DNA of 64,000 bases. Source: Tubiluchus corallicola (taxonomy: Eukaryota; Priapulida; Priapulimorpha; Priapulimorphida; Tubiluchidae). Position numbers and translations under genes: made by a program. Below the pieces are notes generated by a model. The model saw only the letters and a program-made list of their open reading frames with translations, did not search any database and was not told where the DNA came from. The stretch is from contig JAQGDQ010000136.1 in NCBI GenBank assembly GCA_030141605.1, positions 62,001 to 126,000 of the forward strand, given 5' to 3'. The first letter of the stretch is position 1. Each line of letters opens with the position of its first letter. Below, in pieces: positions 39,860-55,600 of the stretch.

Positions 39860-41494
39860 TCTCTATAATTTGTTCTGTGAAACAGAATGTACGTACTACT
39901 TTCCCTGAGTATGTACTGCTTTCACATTTTATACTTTCTGGCAAATAGCTTTTATTTAAATATTTTTGTTTTAAATAGAGATTACGTATTAAATAAATAA
40001 AGTTAATAAGATTGTTGAAACAGAGTCAGTAAATAAATTCCGTAAAATTGACATTGATCAAAGTAACTGGTCTGAATGACGCGATTTTCAACTTCATCCT
40101 TCATAGGTGTGGTTTGGTTTGCCTGTCAGTTACATTTTCTCTGAAATCTGCCTTCAGACAGGTAAACGCAGAAGTTCAGATGAATTTTTATTCATTTGTT
40201 TTGATTTAAGGTAAACATTATCCGTGTTTCTTTTTTAAATTTGCTGCATTTATTTTCATTTTGCAAATTATCTGTTGTTACAGGCCTAGTACGGGTTATG
40301 GTTTACTAATTCACAGTATCTAACAAACAGATCAGCCTACTTGAGACTCCCAGGGCCAGTTTTATGAACGATCTTACGGTTGTTGTTTTACTAACACTCG
40401 GTATCATCATCGTTCTTAAGTGAAGTGTTGATTAAGTGTAATAATATTTTTTAAATGTAAAAAGTTTACGAAGCATTTTGCAAAAGTTAGTAAGTAAACT
40501 CGAGAAAACTCAAGACAGATATGTATGAGGCAGTCCTTGATGCAGATCCAGCGGTGATGTCCACTTTGGAACAACGCCGATGCACTGCTGATCTTGTCAA
40601 TTGTTATAAAATTATGACTTTCAGTTTTACAAAAACAAGATTTCTTCTCAAGACCAGGCAGAGAACTACGATGCCATGATTCCAAACTCTTCATTGAATA
40701 TAGCCGTTCTCATTTTTTGTGGCCCTTCCATGGAACTCACTCTCAGCTGATACTGTTAATGCACCATCTGTCGATAAATTTAGGTCCTGATGTCATTGTA
40801 AAGAAGATTGTAAAGCGAATAAAGATATTTACCACTTTCTAGCTTCAATAAAGTTCTTCATAAAGCTTTTCTTACACGTAACAAATTATTATTACACTTA
40901 ATCAACATTTGACTTAAGAACGATAGTAATGCAACATATCTTCAGTGCTGACAGCTTTGAGCATGACTGTGAAGCTTTAAATCTCCATATACATTTAATT
41001 TGAACAATCTCGAGCTTAATTTTATAAATCATGACATATAGACAACAGTACATGTAGACATGTAGAACAATTTGTTCATTTTATTGTCCTTAACCATTTG
41101 TAAACATTGTTCAACTATTTTGATTAAGATTTATTTCTTATTTTTGAGTGCAAGTACTACTACTACATATAGAAATTCCAAGGTTCTAGTTCTCGTTTAA
41201 CCGTTATGTAATACAAGTTCTTGTAGGCCATATGCAACCTAAAATTTTTAACTTGCAAGCAAAACAGTAGTGCATAATTGACATACTACTTACTTACCAA
41301 AATCAAATGTCACATTCATACATAACTGACAACATTAGCTTAATTTACTAATTTTTGCTGCAGCAGCAAACAGCTCGCCAAAACTTATTTTACTGTTGCT
41401 GTAATATTTAGACAATTGACTTTCATGAAGGACCAAAACCGACTTACAGTAAATTTACAATTTCCTCACAGCTGGTAATGATAAAACGCAAGTA

Positions 41495-41672
41495 CAGTCA
41501 AACCTCTCTATACCGCCAACTTTGGGACTGCAAAAAAATTGGCGTTGTATCAAGGTGCATTAATACATACACATCTATGCAAATATAGACATTTTGTTTT
41601 GTGAAAATTTAGGCGCTGAGCAAGGTTGACATTATAAAGGGAGGGGGAAGGTAATACAATGAGGTTTGACTG
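41495..41672. mobile_element. Short pogo-like MITE, 178 bp, TA duplication
   Basis: The ends CAGTCAAACCTC and GAGGTTTGACTG are perfect inverted repeats and are flanked by TA (41493-41494 and 41673-41674). The interior is noncoding and includes TATACCGCC near the left end. It lies between TUSC2 and RhoA, possibly inside a RhoA 5' intron. Confidence 0.72.
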
Positions 41673-43029
41673 TACATCAAACTAATGAACAAAATGAGTG
41701 AGACTATGATCAGGTTTGAAAATCTTGCATCCTAAAACACAAACAAAAAAATTTTTGAAATATTTTTGTTAATATTATTTATTTTATCAGGATACTTTTA
41801 ACAAATTTGAGTGTATCATCACTGCTTTGAAATTACTTATGTAATAATTTTGAAGTTAATCATTGAAGCTATTAGCAATCAATTTGTATTCATTATTTTT
41901 TAATGTATTTGTATTGGAATTTCCGAAACTTAGCATTACTCTAAACTATTACAGCAGTAAGATCTGGTACCTCTGAAGGCAGTCTGTGGTTCGACAATTT
42001 TTTGGGACAGACAATTTTTTATCTTTCTGTTCCCATTTCTGATAGAAGAAATTGCTAAATTTGCACTCCGGGTAGTGCAGCCAAGTTATTTTTGTCAACA
42101 CCCAGCATTATTGCACACAAAGACTGTATCTTCATCGAAGATTCACTTTCTGAGTGAGATCACTTCAAAAGTGATTTTAGCCACTTTGCCACGACATAAT
42201 TCCTGATATGTGGCGCAGAGTCATTGGTGATTACGCATAACCATTGATGGTTATGTTGCCATAGATAGTCATCGCTAATTGTTTTGGAACTGATCTGCAA
42301 AACTGAAATCAGTTGCTTTTGTATTATAAATAGCTTATTCTTTCCAAATTGTTTGTTTTGCAGTACATCCCCCTGTAAAGCTCTCCTGTTTAATTCTTTG
42401 TTTCAGTTATAAATGTAAATCTTGTAGTCATGATTCAGGCCGACCACAAAAAATTGTTTCTATCTTACCTCATGAGCTCAAAAGATGTCAGTAGGGAGGG
42501 AGGAAACTTTTTCAAAATTTTTTTTAAAGCTGAAGCTTGGAATATTTAAAATGCACAAAATTTTTTCATTGCACAATTTTTCACACTTTGTTTTTTAGTT
42601 TCACATTGCTAAATTATCGTACAATTGTCGATTATTGTGTAGTCAGTCACTTTTTTGCTTCATAAACATGTATGTTCTGATAATTATTTTATAAGAGGTA
42701 ACACTACTTGGCCATTAATATGTGATTTGGCAGAAAATTCGGTACTTTTTACCCCTCAAAACAATGAGATCGTACAAAATGGCAACCCTGGCTGCGAGAT
42801 AGCCTTGGAAAAACATGAACGCGTCATACGTTCCCCGAAAGAACGATGTTATGATGATTATTGCGTTTAATGTTTTAAATTTAAAAAATACGCTTTTATA
42901 TGATTGTGTCAAGTAAGTATATGAACATACAAAAAAAAATTATAAAATTCCCAGCCAGGTGTGCTATAAAAAAATGTTACCCGGGCGATTAGACGGAAAC
43001 AGAACTATTTTTATTGTCGGTCTTATAAG

Positions 43030-43395
43030 TATTATAACGACGGCAAGACGTCCTTTATTTTCATACCCTGCCCTTATATTGCGATGGTTCGATCCATTAC
43101 AAAGCCATTGCATATCAGTTTGCTTACCAGGTATAAATTGGAATGGCTTCAACAGTTAAACGGACAGGTGTTCTTACCATCACGGCACCTGTTCCGTAGA
43201 CACAACCAGCATGAAGTGCACAGGACAAGTTTACTGGCAGTTTAATTTCACAAATCTCTGTCTGTGTTTATAAAGTTTTCATCATCCTGGCATTGAACCC
43301 GGACTACTTGGCCTCCAAAATACTAGGGAATGAACTGACTAGAGGAGCCACTAATTGCTATGGTGGCTTCTAGCCTCTGGCAGCAAGGACGCAGC
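43030..43395 (-). mobile_element. tRNA-derived SINE, copy 2, just upstream of the RhoA coding exon
   Basis: Read on the minus strand it has an A-box-like TAGCAATTAGTGG, about 45 nt later a B-box-like GGGTTCAATGCC, then a body that matches 625-945. Box spacing fits a degenerate RNA polymerase III promoter from a tRNA. It lies about 100 bp before the acceptor of the first RhoA coding exon, in antisense orientation. Confidence 0.65.
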
Positions 43396-43439
43396 ATTGC
43401 TATGATATATATAAAATCGTGCATTCGACTGCATACTAA

Positions 43440-45887
<2,448 letters not shown>

Positions 45888-48834
45888 CCTATGCTCTTTT
45901 GTACAGTTTAGTTATTGCACTGTGAAACATTGTGTTGCTAAGCTGAGGTTTGCCTATAGGCATAATTTGCATATATATTAGCAGGTGTTCTTAGTAAGTA
46001 TAAAATGAAAATTTTAATTATCCAAAAAGTAAAAAAAAATTCTGTGCAATCTGTTAAATAGTATTTTATACATCACCTACCACATACCGTATCGAGCGGT
46101 TTTTCCCGTGCCTCTTATGTGTTGCATTGAATGACCTTGTCTGATGTTTGTTGTCAATTTTGTATTTTCTGGCTTTGTATACAACCCTATTTGTACTTAA
46201 ATCTATGTTTTGTGTTTGGTCTCGTTGAGGATTGCAGAAAATTTGTAGGCTCAGTCCTCAAATACCTATAATGCAAGGTGTCTTATATGCATTTTTGCGT
46301 TTGAAAAGCCTGTTATTGTGCTGTTGTAAGAGTTACGGCTTGTCATTAGTAAAAGTTTCTGGTTTGTCTCGTCTTCAAGATCGCTCAAAGAAACAAATTT
46401 AATGTGTTTTCTTATCAAATACAGCCACTTTACTTGTAACCATAACACTGCAACTAAAGATGGCATTTTAATTGAAAAGAGCTTCATCAACTACTAACAT
46501 TTTTTAGTACAACTTACAACTTGTTAAGATGTAATTAAGGCTCGAAAATGTAGTGCTAATCTGTTCAAAATCCCTAAAACTCAGTTAAATGTTCTTGGTG
46601 GTGCTAAGAACAGCCACACAATCATGTTTTGTTTCCATGTCACTGTAAAGTTGAAACAGACTCAGATTTGTATGACCTCAGAGCTGTAGAGTTGTGTTGA
46701 AGTCTACAGATGTACTTAGGTACTGAGTGCTACTAATTTACTTTAATGATTACAGTATAATTGCCTGAATATTGATAATATTTTGTTTAGTTTAAGTATC
46801 TTTCGTTTTTTGTTATGTTTACAAAGCGGTTCTTTTTGTAAAAATACAAACTATAAACTTTCACATGAACTCTTATGTGTGACACAAACCAGCAAGGCTG
46901 TCTTTAGAAATTAGATTGTTTAAAATTTACTAAGTAAGAAGGCTTACTTGTCGGCATAACAAACGGCATGCTGTTGGTTTAAGTCCCTGCAAAAGATCTA
47001 CTTACACAGTCAAGTTGTAATAGAACTATGAAATTCTAAGTTTCTGTGCATGTGATCAGCCTAGTTATGGTGTGTGCTGTGGCTAAAATGTATCAGGATC
47101 TTCTAGGCAGACAGAAGTAAAGCTATGTTCATGTCTTTTGTTTATGTAATGCTCCATTCTCACTTCTGTAATTGAAGTGGTTATCAGGTAAATACTTTTT
47201 GATTAAAATACTGCCTAACACTTCTAGAGTGGAGTTTTAGTTGAAAGTGAATTTCTAATTTCATCTTTATACATACATTATTGTAATCTTGTGTAATTCA
47301 TCACTCATTTTATGTACTCATCATATAGCTTTACTGTAAATCTATGTGCATTTTTCATAGATAGTGCAGCAAAATGTTTCTTGCAACAGGAAAGGTAGCA
47401 ACTTTCATGCCGGTGAAATCGTGGCTGCAAATTACGTTGTAGCTAGGTTAAACTTTAATTTGGTTTGTGGTGCCACCTGCATTTTAATTTTACAATTACA
47501 TGGATTTTTTCTATCAAATGGATTGCTTTAATGGTCTCTATGCAGTTAATATGTATATTAGTATGTTCTTATAGAATTGGTACAGTTGGTAAAAGTTCTC
47601 ATAATAGAGAATAGGAAAAACACATCGATTTGTTCACAGTAAATTATTTCCGGTAAATGAAAAAGTAAGAAAACGTCACTAAATCGCAATTTGTTTTAGA
47701 TTTTGTAGTGATAACACAATTTCTAATTAAACACAGATACATCACAATAGGAAAAATAATTGTTTTTTTTTGTGTTTTTCTGTGTATAATAAGTATTAGT
47801 GTTACTAAAAAATCTAAGCAATTGGCATATAGTGATTTATTTTGTTCTTTTTTACATGAACACGATTCACACTGGTGAACTTTGTGTGTTTGTGTTTTTT
47901 GTTTCTTTTATGGGCATTTTATTAAATGTGCTAACTTTATAAGTAGTGCTTATTGTGACTGATACATATCTAGTATTAGCTTCTTGGTATTTCTTCTTAA
48001 TTAAGCTGAATTGTATTTTCTTTTTTTTGTCTGCCGTAGTCATTCCTTGCCACTGCCTTATTGTTGACTTTCAGCCATATTTGTACTTAGAGCAGGGGAA
48101 TAATTAAAGCTTTGTCGTGACCATCTCTTCTGTTTTGTACTATGTAGGTTTTAATATTTAATTTTTTCATGGACTATCTGCGTTACAATGTGTTTGAGTA
48201 AGGGAAGAGCTCAGTTAAGTTAGAGCCCACCTAATGTAAGGAGAGCTCATTAGTCTGTATTTAATTTAAAGTGTGAAAAATATCATACCTTGTAATTGCT
48301 CTTAATATAATTATAAACAAACTTATAAACAATATAAACAGACTGTGTTTTGTTTTATTTTGGTGACATTTTATAACATTTTGAATTTCTCTTACTCCTT
48401 TTTCATACATACACGTAAGCGCTTTGTAACATACCGAGAAACGTGTTTTCACTTGATAAACAGTACTGTGGACACCACACTCGGGTTCAAATTTCTCTGG
48501 ATAACCTGAATTTTTATATAGTTCATATACTGGCTTATAGTTAACTACTACAGTAATAAATGGCCTGTAAATTTAAGAACAACAACATTCGTGTACATTT
48601 TAGGAAGTTTTGTTTTTGTGGCTATAAAAAATCAGCGGTGGTTGTATACTGAAGTGCACTGATCATTTACGAAACTTGTAATTGTACCTTAGGACATGTA
48701 GCCTCTCAGTGTGACAAACAATGAAAGAGCTAGCCTGGTGCCATAAATGCAGTGACTATTGGTCTGTTTCCAAAAAATGGGTAACTATAATACTATGAGT
48801 TGCATGTGTATTGTTCCACTGTTTTCCACTGAAT
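45888..48834 (+). other. RhoA 3' UTR and convergent interval with the lysozyme gene
   Basis: T-rich sequence typical of a long 3' UTR. Candidate poly(A) signals are ATTAAA near 48111 and AATAAA at 48555-48560, so RhoA and the lysozyme chimera (opposite strand, stop at 48835) may have nearly abutting 3' ends. Confidence 0.45.
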
Positions 48835-51365
48835 TCACTGTTTCCCACGTATTGTTCTCATACAGTTATATACTGCAGCCCAGTATCGGGTCGCATCAGG
48901 CGACCGAAAACCGTTGGGCCCTCCTCTATGTATGCGTGCAAAGTCCTCACACGTGGGTTGATGTGACAGCGTAGAAACTGTAGCATAGCGTCTCATGTAA
49001 GCTTCCATCATTCTTTCGCTACATTCGAACGTGGAGGCACAGTCCTTGAAATTTACTGTAAATAAACAAAGTTTGTTGATTAATAGGTACGACATTACCT
49101 GGTCCTGCTGTAATATTTTTTCAATTGACGTTTTGTAAAATTTTCGCTGCGACCAACGTTTGCTGTTGCTGTTGCTATAACGGTTGTTTCTATTGCTGCT
49201 GGCGTCGTTATTGTGTTGCTACTGCTACTGCCGTTGCTAGAGCCAAATTACAAGCTTTTGGGGCCCATAGGTTAATGATATTATTGACCCTCCCACAGAC
49301 GGAGCCACCCTCTATTTTGCTCGCATTCATCTCGAATATTTTTCTTGTGATCTGTTTTAGCAACATTTGATAGCTGGTGGTCCCATATTTCATATAATGG
49401 GCTTCAAACAGATGCCCTTGTCTCAAACAAAGGGCCCTTTACCTGAAATAAAAAGGCCTCAAACATCGATCCTTTATCTTAAACGAGGAGCCACTTTAAC
49501 ACTGGATTTTCTGACTTTCTGGCCCCTTTTTTAAAATTGAGGTTTTATTTTAAGTTACATGAATTATTAAGCAATGTCAACCTAGAGGGCACTAGGCTGT
49601 ACCCTATGGTAACCTATAAGGTAATCCAGCCCTAGTTGTTGCTCATATTGTGCAACTATTTACACTGACTTTCAGCATCTATACATCTAAACAATTTTAA
49701 ATAGAATATAGAAAGCATCTTTAATACCAAGTATTGTATTTACCTTGCGCGATACTAGGATCTTTTAACTGCGCATCAAGCCAAACAGCTCTATTAATAT
49801 TGTAAGGTCCGCAGTACTGAACTCCACTGGCTTGGTGACATATATTACGAGGAATGGTGCACTTTGTCTCTACCTCGCAAATACATCTCAGACACTTTGG
49901 TGGCAAATACGGTGCGTTTTCGGCTAGAAAATGAAAAAGGATTTACAACTGTTGAAAAGCAAGATCATGAACAACTGCTGGTTCAGTGACTTATCTTAGA
50001 GGCATACGTTTTATAATGTGTAAGTTCTGGTCCCGCCACAACCATTCAATTTAAGTAAAATCTGTCGTTGAATGCTCGATTCCGTCTTACAGGATTCCGA
50101 ATTGCTTAAAAACCTTCAGAAAAGCACATTTTAGGAATATTCCTCATCAAAGGTCAAGCTTGTCTGGCGAAATGAACAGAAACTATTTTTCTTTAAATAC
50201 TAAAATAAGTTTTTTGTTAATTACCTATTCTTAGATTAGTAAACTTACGTAAAGAGGGCAATGGTTCAGGTTTTGGAGTTGTTGCTGAAGGAATTTTTCC
50301 ACAGTTATTCCGCAGTTGCTGGGCACATCTTCTCCTTTCCCTTCCCAGATCTCTTTCCAGTCGCTGAGCTTGATTTTTATAACTGCTGCAAGTCTTGTTT
50401 AAAGTTGAAGTTTCCACCGTGAGTTGACGTGTTGCCGCCAGGTAGCGCTCGATTTCTTGGCGAAGGTTAGCATTCTCATCCCGAAGTTGATAATAACCAT
50501 TTCTGATCCTGTTATACCTGTATTAGAGCCAGCAAGATTATTAAGTTTGTATTGAACACAACTTTCAGTAAGGTAGAAGGTCGGTTTATGTAAGTTTTCT
50601 GGAAGTTTACAAACGGAAATATTATATATTACATAATTACCCGGTATTGCATCTGAATTGCTACATGATGATACCATAGGCCAGAGAAGGCTGAGTGTCT
50701 CCAGCACAGCGCAGCTGTGTGCCGTTATTGGCGTTATGCAATGTTACTATATTGTAATAGGTACTAGTCATTTTAGACCCAGTGTGTTTGCACAATTTAT
50801 GCGTTACCTTCTAGCAAGTCCGTCCCTTTCTTTTCCTAATTCTTCCACCTGCTGCTGAAGTTTGAACCTGCTGGTCGGGTGTGACGATCGTTCACTCTCA
50901 CATTCACCAGAGATGGGGATGATAAGCTTGTTTCTTTCCAGCGGTATCTGCTTGTAAATTAACGTGTATGAACTATTATTACATTTTTAATTTAATTGAT
51001 TCACGGATGTTTTTACTAAAAAGTGATATTTGACAGCACCTGCTAGCCGCATAATGTACTATCACATCTCTCCTTTTTTAGTTGTCTTTTTCATAAATCG
51101 TTAGGGTAGAAAAAACAATTATGAAATGAAAGAAAAGTAAGAGGAGAAAACTGAAACGAAAGTCAAAAAAATTAATAACGAACACGAATAAACAAAAGAG
51201 AAAAGAAAAAAATTTCGGAAAAGAAGACGGATAAACTCAACAAAAAAGGAGAATACGTGATAAGTGATGTAATACCTTAAAATGAAATGAACATGTTCCG
51301 TTGGCAAGTGTGCATTCCTGAGAAAAAATCGCCAAAATCATAACTGCATGCAAAACAAATTCCAT
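48835..51365 (-). CDS. Secreted coiled-coil / i-type lysozyme chimera, five exons, 300 aa
   Basis: Minus-strand exons: 51276-51365 (30 codons), 50808-50950, 50249-50517, 49744-49923 and 48835-49055 (ending TGA). Phases 0, 2, 1, 1 match at every junction. Exon 1 encodes a signal peptide (MEFVLHAVMILAIFSQ, cleavage near residue 21). Residues about 60-145 are charged and heptad-like (KLQQQVEELGKERDGLARR, RQEIERYLAATRQL), predicting a coiled coil; a Pro-rich linker (TTPKPEPLPSLPENAPYLPP) follows. Residues 178-292 match i-type lysozymes: CLRCICEVETKC, YCGPYNI, FKDCAS, AYMRRY, PTCEDFARIHRGGPNG. The catalytic Glu of the family is kept (Glu186), but the position of the catalytic Asp is Ala199. Two usual cysteines, in YWIDC and GGPxGC, are Ala218 and Phe277. 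Family members are normally about 110-160 aa and lack the coiled coil. It may bind or cut peptidoglycan, act as an isopeptidase, or be a multimeric lectin-like defence protein; the activity is not certain. Confidence 0.87.
50508..50520 (-). promoter_or_regulatory. Two in-frame tandem splice acceptors, 9 nt apart
   Basis: Exon 3 of the lysozyme chimera can begin after CAG at 50518-50520 or after the next CAG at 50509-50511. The choice adds or removes three residues (YNR) and keeps the frame. I used the first acceptor because it is nearer the pyrimidine-rich tract and the extra residues suit the coiled coil. Confidence 0.5.
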
Positions 51366-52515
51366 TAGTGTAAACGAGTGTTGATCCACAGTATTTCTGT
51401 TCCTATTTTTTCAATTATTTTGCAACGCCACCATTAAGAAATCTTGGTTTATTCTAAAAATTCACTGTTCGGTGAAATCATTTTGTCAAACTAGCTGCAA
51501 GACTATGAACAGGAAATGGATGGAAAAACACACTAGAAAAACACCAGGAAAACCAAATATGGAGATTTACAGGTGTAAATTGGCACATTCTCAAGATAAT
51601 CCTCACCGAAGGACATCCAACTGCAATTCTTTGTCTGTTCCCTTACTTGATAAAACTTGATAAAAATACAATAATTGCGATGACAGAAAGATTCAAATAA
51701 AAGTTGAATAAAAAATCAGCTAAAGTTTTTATAGATCATAAAGACTTCAATAAGGTCCTCTGGATCTTTTGTCAGTAATCGCCATAATATGTGCCTTATA
51801 CACTGTGCTTACTTTACTGTTGGTTCTGTTGTTACTGTTGTTGCTGCTGCAAGCCTAAATTATAGTTCAATGGGTTTTACGGAACCAGGTGTAGTTAAAA
51901 ACTGTAGGCTGTTGCCGCTACCGTTTGAAGGAATTTCCACTGCCACTTTAATTTCAGATATTACTAATTTCTGTGTTATTCGCTTGCAAAGTAACTCTAT
52001 AAAGAGATCTCTTTTGCCGTTATGTTGTTGCTGTTTTTCTTCTCCATGTTCTTCGTGTAATAAATTTTCATCAATTTTTAATGTTGTTACATCACAATAG
52101 AGTTACTCCATATTCCAAATTTTTACGAAAACGGATTCATGACAACGATGAATGGTGTTGTAAGTGATGTTCTACTATCCATGCAGTTCAGCAGAAAACA
52201 CTGAGATGAGCGAGCAAACCAGGGCTCCTCATTCCCGACTACTTTGTGATTAATTTATTGTGTTTAAAATGATCTGCCTGGAACTAATTATTAAAGATGT
52301 CAAACAGTCTTAATTTCAAGATTAATTTTATTAACAGAATAAAGTCACAACTATTATGCTTCCCAAATTCAGCCAAAAAATGTTTTTCCATCATCACCAA
52401 TAATCTTGAAATTAAGATTTAATTGAAGAATAGTGTCAACTAAACTGATGGCATTGAAATGTGTGGTATGAAATAAACAAAAAAATTCATAAAAGATATT
52501 TTTCAAGTACAGTTT
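51366..52515. other. Interval between lysozyme and protease genes
   Basis: Upstream region of the lysozyme chimera, directly downstream of the protease poly(A) signal. Two plus-strand ORFs (51472-51660 and 51789-52100) are unrecognised. Confidence 0.45.
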
Positions 52516-52521
52516 TTTATT
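52516..52521 (-). terminator. Poly(A) signal of the protease gene
   Basis: An AATAAA on the minus strand lies about 95 nt beyond the protease stop codon, a normal distance for a short 3' UTR. Confidence 0.55.
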
Positions 52522-52616
52522 AATTACAAAAGGAATTAAAATGTAAGCAGCCTTCAAAAATTATACACAAGTATAACAAGGTAACAAGAATACTTGATAT
52601 TTCACTATTTGTGTTC

Positions 52617-55600
52617 TCACTTATTCCATCTCAAAAAGTTTCTCACAGAATTTAAAAAATATCTAATTCCACCAGCACGTGATTCGGTTTTCGTTTTCAT
52701 GATGAGTTTAATCCACTTCACGAAATTGGGAACTTTCCCGTAAATGCCATATCGACCATCTAGGCCACATCCTCTACCAAAACTCGTTACACCATAAACG
52801 CTCCATTTACCATCAATTTCACACATGAGTGGACCTCCTGAATCCCCAGAGCACGAGTCAGCTCTTCCATTTCGATACCCAGCGCACATCATGTTTTTAC
52901 TGATGAAATATCCTTCATATTCATCCACACAAATATCCCTTGGAACGAGCGGCACAAAAGCCTCGTGTAACACAGTAGCTCCTTCTTCGTGTTGTTCATT
53001 CTCCTTTCCCCAGCCAACTATTGCGCATCTTGTCCTGGAGGGAAGCTCAATTCGTTTTGGCGGGAGACAGATGAACTTTCCATCATACAACGGCATCCGA
53101 AGTCGTAGGAGAGCAATGTCATTGTCAACGGAGTTAACGTCATAGTCAGGATGTACATAAGGCTTCTCTATTTTTATCATTTTTTCACCGCCTTCTCTGG
53201 AATACAAATCGTGCTCATTGATCATTGCATAAGAACGTTTCTTGACACAGTGTGCAGCAGTGAGAACCCAGTCAGGAGCGATGAGAACTCCCCCGCAGTA
53301 TTGCTCTTTAAACCTGTTAAGCAGCGCCACCTATAGGCAAACAATGAAACAAATGAAAGCAGTCATTCTATATGAAATCAGTGAAATTGGCACTTGAAAT
53401 AGATGCGCCTTGAAAGATCAATAATAAGAAAGTGAAATACTTAAAACGAGTAACAAAAGACTAGGAAAACAGAAAAAACAGAGACAAAGTAAATAAGGAA
53501 TGGAGAGAGAGAGAGACACAGAGAGAGAACGAAAGGGGAAAAAAGAGAGGGAACTAGACTGTTATGATAATAGTTAAAGCCACAATAAAAACTGGCGGCA
53601 AGTAGAACATAGTACAAACCGTATAATCCAACACAAACGAAATTAAGGCCAAGCAAAGAAAAGTAAACAGTCATTTCCATTTACCTGCCATGGCCACCTT
53701 CCTGGACTAGATTCCCGTCCTCCATATATTCTTGTGGAAACTATGCCAGAAAAGTCAGATAAACCACATTCAGCAGGCAGCTGGTTTATCAAACCTAGAA
53801 ATAGGATTCGTCACGTCAAACATTTACACATTTGTGCACAATTTACCTTAAAGGAAAGCCAAACCTTCTCAGAAGTTGGGTTTATTTCAAAGTTTGCAAA
53901 AAGTTAGAAGTTAAAAGTGTTTTAAGCGCGTAATTAAGTAAACGATCATTTAAGGTAAAGATCAATTCATGCTTGGGCTCTCTCATTTCAAAAGCTTATT
54001 CTTCCATCAGTGCCATTCGTCAACTGAAGAAAAGAAAAGCAGTTCACTGTCCGTCAAAAGCGTAGTAAGCTTTTACAACAAATTAGATAGCTATTTTGTG
54101 ACATTTTTGCATGGAGCTGCAGAAGTTTGAATTAGTTTAAGCAGCGCATGCTTACAGAAAGGAAGACGCACTCACGAAGCCAACCAATTTCATCATGGCC
54201 TTCAAATGAATGGTGGCTAGCACAGTACCATCATGCCTGAAAATTTCTACACAGCAGTGGCATAAATCAGCTTTATACTTTATTGACGTTTTTGCAAATT
54301 TCTTAGCTATATGTTTCAAAGTTTAAGTGGACATGCTAAGTGACTTGTCCTTTCATTTAAGTGGAAGAAAAAGAAAAGAAAAAGAAACAACTACAGTCAA
54401 AAGTGCCCTGTAGTCCCATTCAGCTGAAAAAGTCACCTTTGGTTTAGTGGGACTGAATGTCATGATGATGAGGCTAACAACATCATGATGAGATACAACG
54501 ACAATAATGCTGATGATAAGGATAATAAAAATTCCAATGATCATAATTACAAAAACGATTAGGCATACCTCTAGTGTAATTTTGATTTGCCAGAATCATT
54601 TGTTCACAAGCACTGCCCTCTGGTGCGCATTCTGCTTGCTCGGTGATGACGTCACCACGGCAGTAGTGCTTCTTCACACAGGTCCGATGTCGCCGACGAT
54701 AGCAGGTGCGTGTGCAGCGTGACCATGGTGTCCATTCAGAGAAGTATTCAGGATTGGCATTGCGCTGTTGAGACCTTCTATCTAAGTGGTCGGCCCCATG
54801 ATCTGGACAGTTACCTTCGAAGCAACTGCGCATCTGAAAAAAAGATATATTATGAGTATAACCTTAGTAACTCCATTAATTCATTACTCCAAGCAACAAA
54901 GGCAACGTTGTCTTGGCTATGTTTGAATTCGGGAAGTCAAGAAATGGCAGATTTATGACTTAAAAATAAATGTAAACGATTTTTTAAATATTTTCATCAC
55001 AATTACTGTCATTTTAACTTGTTTTTCAAATGGTATGTCTCTGAGTCACTTCCTGAAAGTGTGACTGGCACATTGCAATTGACATATTTTTTGTGTTTTT
55101 GCTATAGACATATTTTTTGTTTGTGTTTTATAAGGTTGGCCTCAGTGGCTTTTGGCGGCTTTGAAATGTACAAAGACGCTTGTACTGGCTTGACATAAAG
55201 ACCAAGTAATTTTCAAGGTCAAGCGTTATTTCATGTGCCAATTAGGTTACCTTGATTTCAGCAGATGATGTTAGTACAAAACGTCCTGGCGATATTCAAA
55301 ATCTGTCAAATGTTACAATGACTTCTTTCACTAATAGTGGTAGTAACTGTGCCATGTTTGACCTTAAACGCCTCGCAGATATAAGATACTTAAACACGTG
55401 GAGTGAGACCTAGTTTGTTTAGCTTGCGCTTGTGGTAGTTTTACCGATTACCTCCTTTAACTTGTTGCTGCCGCAAACAGACATATCTCTGCAGTGTCTG
55501 ATTCTATGCTGACGACATCTAGCATTGCATGTGGTCCATTCGCCCCAAGGTGTATAGATTTCATCGTAAGACACCTCCGCGTAATCCGAAGGTGCTACTT

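Noticed and set aside
52825-53145. 106-codon ORF opposite the protease
   Set aside because: Antisense shadow of the catalytic exon.
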